A stretch of DNA of 64,000 bases from DASRJW01 sp964567755 (GTDB lineage Bacteria > Krumholzibacteriota > Krumholzibacteriia > G020349025), in NCBI GenBank assembly GCA_964567755.1, contig CAZMNW010000037.1, positions 248,001-312,000 on the forward strand. Reading direction: 5' to 3'. Below are positions 61,809 through 64,000 of this stretch, piece by piece. The position numbers and the translations under genes were made by a program. The notes below the pieces were generated by a model. The model did not search any database and had not been told where the DNA came from. It worked only from the letters and a program-made list of their open reading frames with translations. Numbering within the stretch: the first letter of the stretch is position 1; each line of letters opens with the position of its first letter.

Positions 61809-63010
61809 GTCGGACGACCACGCGGTTATCGCGCATGGGAGCCTCGGTGCAGGAGTCGGCGACGCTGCGTCAAGCGGCGCGAGTGGCGGCGCTCGGCGCC
61901 GCGGGACGACGCGTGTTCAATTTCACCGTTGGCGAGCCCGATTGTGACACCCCGGCTCGCGTTCGCGCCGCGGGGCATGACGCCATCGACGGCGGGCACA
62001 CGCACTACACGCCGTCTGCGGGGGCTGTTGATCTGCGTCAAGCTGTCGCCGAACACTACACGACCCGGCGCGGCGTCGTCTGGCAGACCGCGCAAACGAT
62101 TGTGTCCACCGGGGCGAAGCAGGTGCTGTGGAGCGCGCTGGCCGCTTGCGTGGAGCCGGGGGACGAAGTGGTGTTGCTGGCCCCGTACTGGACGAGCTAT
62201 TCCGCCTACGTCGCCATGCTGGGCGGCGTGCCGCGCGTGGTGCGGCCGCCGGCAAGCCGTGATTTCAAGGCCTGCGGCGACGACCTGCGCGCCGTGCTCG
62301 GCCCGCGCACGCGCGCCCTGATGTTCAACAACCCGGTCAATCCGACGGGTGCGGTGTACAGCGCCGAGGAGCTGCAGGATCTCTTCGAGCCCCTCCGACA
62401 CACCGATGTCCTCACCATCTCCGACGAGATCTACGAGAATCTGGTCTTCGAAGGCGAGCATGTGTCGCCGGTGCAGGTGTTCCCGGAGTTGCAGGATCGT
62501 TTCGTGCTGGTGAGCGGCGCCTCCAAGAGCTTCGCCATGACCGGCTGGCGCATCGGCTTCGGCCTCGGTCCCGAAGACCTGGTGCGTGCCATGATCAATC
62601 TCCAAAGCCACATCACCGGCAACGCCAGCAGCATCTCGCAACGCGCCACCTTGGCGGCATTGGCGCTCGGGCCGGCCGAGCTCGAAGCCCTGCGCCAACG
62701 CTTTCAGGAACGCCGTGACGTCTGCGTGCAGATCTTGGCCACGCTGCCGCAGCTCGACTTCGTGCGCCCGCACGGGACGTTCTATGTCTTCTTGGACGTC
62801 CTGCCTTTCCTGGGTTCCGGCAGAGCGGGCCAACGACTCGCCGGCGTCGAGGCTCTGGCCGAGCACTTGCTCGAAACGCACGGCGTTGCGGTCGTGCCGG
62901 GCACCGCTTTTGACCACGATCGCGGCGTGCGCCTGTCGTCGACATTGCCACTCGAGGAACTGCGTGCCGGGCTCGGGGTCCTGGTACAAGCGCTCGGCGA
63001 ACGCATCTGA
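61805..63010 (+). CDS. Class I PLP-dependent aminotransferase (aspartate aminotransferase type)
   Basis: A 401-residue fold-type I aminotransferase. FTVGEPDCDTPARVRAAG is the family N-terminal motif, MFNNPVNPTGAVYS and LTISDEIYENLVF bind the cofactor, and PLP is held by K241 in SGASKSFAMTGWRIGFGLG. The length and motifs match the thermophile-type AspC/prephenate aminotransferase group. Position behind aroC/aroK could mean a role in aromatic amino acid synthesis (prephenate to arogenate), but substrate cannot be told from sequence. It overlaps coaD by four bases. Confidence 0.9.
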   Translation: MSRTTTRLSRMGASVQESATLRQAARVAALGAAGRRVFNFTVGEPDCDTPARVRAAGHDAIDGGHTHYTPSAGAVDLRQAVAEHYTTRRGVVWQTAQTIVSTGAKQVLWSALAACVEPGDEVVLLAPYWTSYSAYVAMLGGVPRVVRPPASRDFKACGDDLRAVLGPRTRALMFNNPVNPTGAVYSAEELQDLFEPLRHTDVLTISDEIYENLVFEGEHVSPVQVFPELQDRFVLVSGASKSFAMTGWRIGFGLGPEDLVRAMINLQSHITGNASSISQRATLAALALGPAELEALRQRFQERRDVCVQILATLPQLDFVRPHGTFYVFLDVLPFLGSGRAGQRLAGVEALAEHLLETHGVAVVPGTAFDHDRGVRLSSTLPLEELRAGLGVLVQALGERI

Positions 63011-63020
63011 CCCCATCGCG

Positions 63021-63040
63021 GGCCGGCGCAGCCGCCGGCC
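63021..63040 (+). terminator. 8-bp GC hairpin between the aminotransferase gene and obgE
   Basis: GGCCGGCG pairs with CGCCGGCC around CAGC, ten bases after the stop. No T-run follows, so termination is not certain. Confidence 0.4.
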
Positions 63041-63076
63041 ACCCGCTTGGCCCACGTCGTGCTTGGAGAGTGTCGT

Positions 63077-64000
63077 TTGCGGAGTTTCATCGACCAGGTC
63101 GAGATCGACGTACACGCCGGCAACGGCGGCGATGGGTGCCTCAGCTTCCGTCGGGAGAAATACGTCCCGCGCGGCGGCCCCGACGGCGGCGATGGTGGTG
63201 AAGGCGGCAGCATCGTTTTGGTCGGCGATCCGCACGTGACGACGCTGCTCGATTACAACTATCGGCGCCAATTCCAAGCCGAGCGCGGTGCGCGCGGTCA
63301 GGGGGCGAACAAGAGCGGTCGCGCAGGCGGCACGCTGCATTTGCGCGCGCCGCTCGGAACCGTGGTGAAATCCGCTACCGACGAGGTGATCGGGGAAGTG
63401 TTGGAAGCGGGCCAAAATCTGGTGGTCGCGCGTGGGGGTCGCGGTGGCCGTGGGAACGCCACTTTCAAAAGCTCCACCAATCAAGCACCGCGCCGCGTCG
63501 AGCCAGGCGGAGTGGGCGAAAGCCGGAGGCTGCGTTTGGAGCTCAAACTACTCGCCGATGTCGGGCTCGTCGGCAAACCGAACGCCGGCAAGTCGACGTT
63601 GCTGGCTGCGATCTCGGCGGCGACACCGAAGATCGCCGACTATCCCTTCACCACGCTGTCTCCAGTTCTGGGAGTGGTGCGCGTCGATGACAGCACGAGC
63701 TTCGTGCTCGCCGATCTTCCCGGATTGATCGAGGGGGCGCACGCCGGCCGCGGACTCGGTCTCGAGTTCCTGCGCCACATCGAGCGCACCCGCGTCCTGG
63801 TGTTCGTTCTCGACGCCACGGCCGATGTGGCCGCGGATTTGCAGATGTTGCAAGGCGAGCTCGATTCGTACGCCGTGCCGCTCGGACAGCGTCCCGCCAT
63901 GATCGCGCTCAACAAGGTCGACCTGCTCGACGCCGCGGCGATCGCGGCCGCGCGGGCGGCGTTGCCGGAGGGCACGCGCACCGTGCCGATTTCCGCCTTG
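63077..64000 (+). CDS. obgE: GTPase Obg (3' end cut by window)
   Basis: The frame is open from TTG at 63077 to the right edge (308 codons). It begins RSFIDQVEIDVHAGNGGDGC, the Gly-rich Obg domain with RREKYVPRGGPDGGDGGEGG and GGRGGRGNATF, then the GTPase domain: G1 GKPNAGKST, G3 DLPGLIEGAH, and G4 NKVD. Obg couples ribosome assembly to growth state. TTG is chosen because GGAGAG lies six bases upstream and it opens exactly on the conserved N-terminus. The C-terminus is missing. Confidence 0.95.
   Translation, partial: MRSFIDQVEIDVHAGNGGDGCLSFRREKYVPRGGPDGGDGGEGGSIVLVGDPHVTTLLDYNYRRQFQAERGARGQGANKSGRAGGTLHLRAPLGTVVKSATDEVIGEVLEAGQNLVVARGGRGGRGNATFKSSTNQAPRRVEPGGVGESRRLRLELKLLADVGLVGKPNAGKSTLLAAISAATPKIADYPFTTLSPVLGVVRVDDSTSFVLADLPGLIEGAHAGRGLGLEFLRHIERTRVLVFVLDATADVAADLQMLQGELDSYAVPLGQRPAMIALNKVDLLDAAAIAAARAALPEGTRTVPISAL

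Noticed and set aside
63049..63062. Sigma-54-like GG-N10-GC element before obgE (TTGGCCC...GTGCTT)
   Set aside because: The transcript would start after the GGAGAG ribosome site of obgE, and the -24 element lacks the A of TGGCA. GG-N10-GC alone is frequent in GC-rich DNA.
1..64000. CRISPR arrays, rRNA, tRNA, insertion sequences
   Set aside because: I looked for regular repeat-spacer patterns, cloverleaf-like stretches and transposase motifs and saw none; the window is almost fully occupied by protein genes. A covariance-model scan would settle small RNAs.

Overview
The window is 64 kb of very GC-rich, gene-dense bacterial chromosome with no rRNA, tRNA, CRISPR array or mobile element that I can see. 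Two features set its flavour. One is a type IX secretion (T9SS) attachment pair, a PorU-like C25 peptidase followed by a PorV-like barrel, together with a secreted M6 metalloprotease that ends in a T9SS-type sorting domain. The other is a complete type IV pilus (T4P) cluster whose gene order matches the Myxococcus pil locus. High GC, diderm envelope genes, T9SS pieces and a deltaproteobacteria-like pil cluster suggest an uncultured FCB-related lineage (Candidatus Eisenbacteria / Krumholzibacteriota-like). That placement is inference from gene content, not a phylogeny.

Layout. 1-3000 (minus strand): an NHL-repeat secreted protein cut by the window edge and a PpiD/SurA-type periplasmic foldase. 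Everything else is on the plus strand. 3151-11103: M23 peptidase, dnaE, a small barrel protein, accA and a Trm112-like zinc protein. 11136-28009: the envelope/secretion block, containing PorU, PorV, the M6 protease, two paralogous membrane proteins, an NHL propeller, an 1143-residue barrel protein with SprA-like motifs, and an Omp85 protein with POTRA domains. From 16671 on these genes are almost gapless and look like one transcription unit. 28103-39091: ligA, dinG, hutH, hutU, hutI and a long TPR protein. 39201-41957: an ECF-type S component coupled to a TonB-plug receptor, then a ComEA-like protein. 42245-58798: pilB-T-C-S-R-A-A2, an ABC transporter pair, a TPR protein, pilD and pilM-N-O-P-Q. 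59045-64000: aroC, aroK, rsmD, coaD, an aminotransferase and obgE (cut by the edge).

How they work together. PilS/PilR is a sigma-54 two-component system inside the pil cluster. I find sigma-54 (-24/-12) promoter matches ahead of pilB, pilA, the ABC-pilD operon and pilM, and one perfect match ahead of the Trm112-like/porU pair. The pilus and the T9SS attachment complex may therefore share sigma-54 control. This, and the compact envelope operon with an unassigned large barrel next to an Omp85 protein, are the most interesting signals here. Many coding regions carry long open frames on the opposite strand; these are composition artefacts of the high GC content and were left out.
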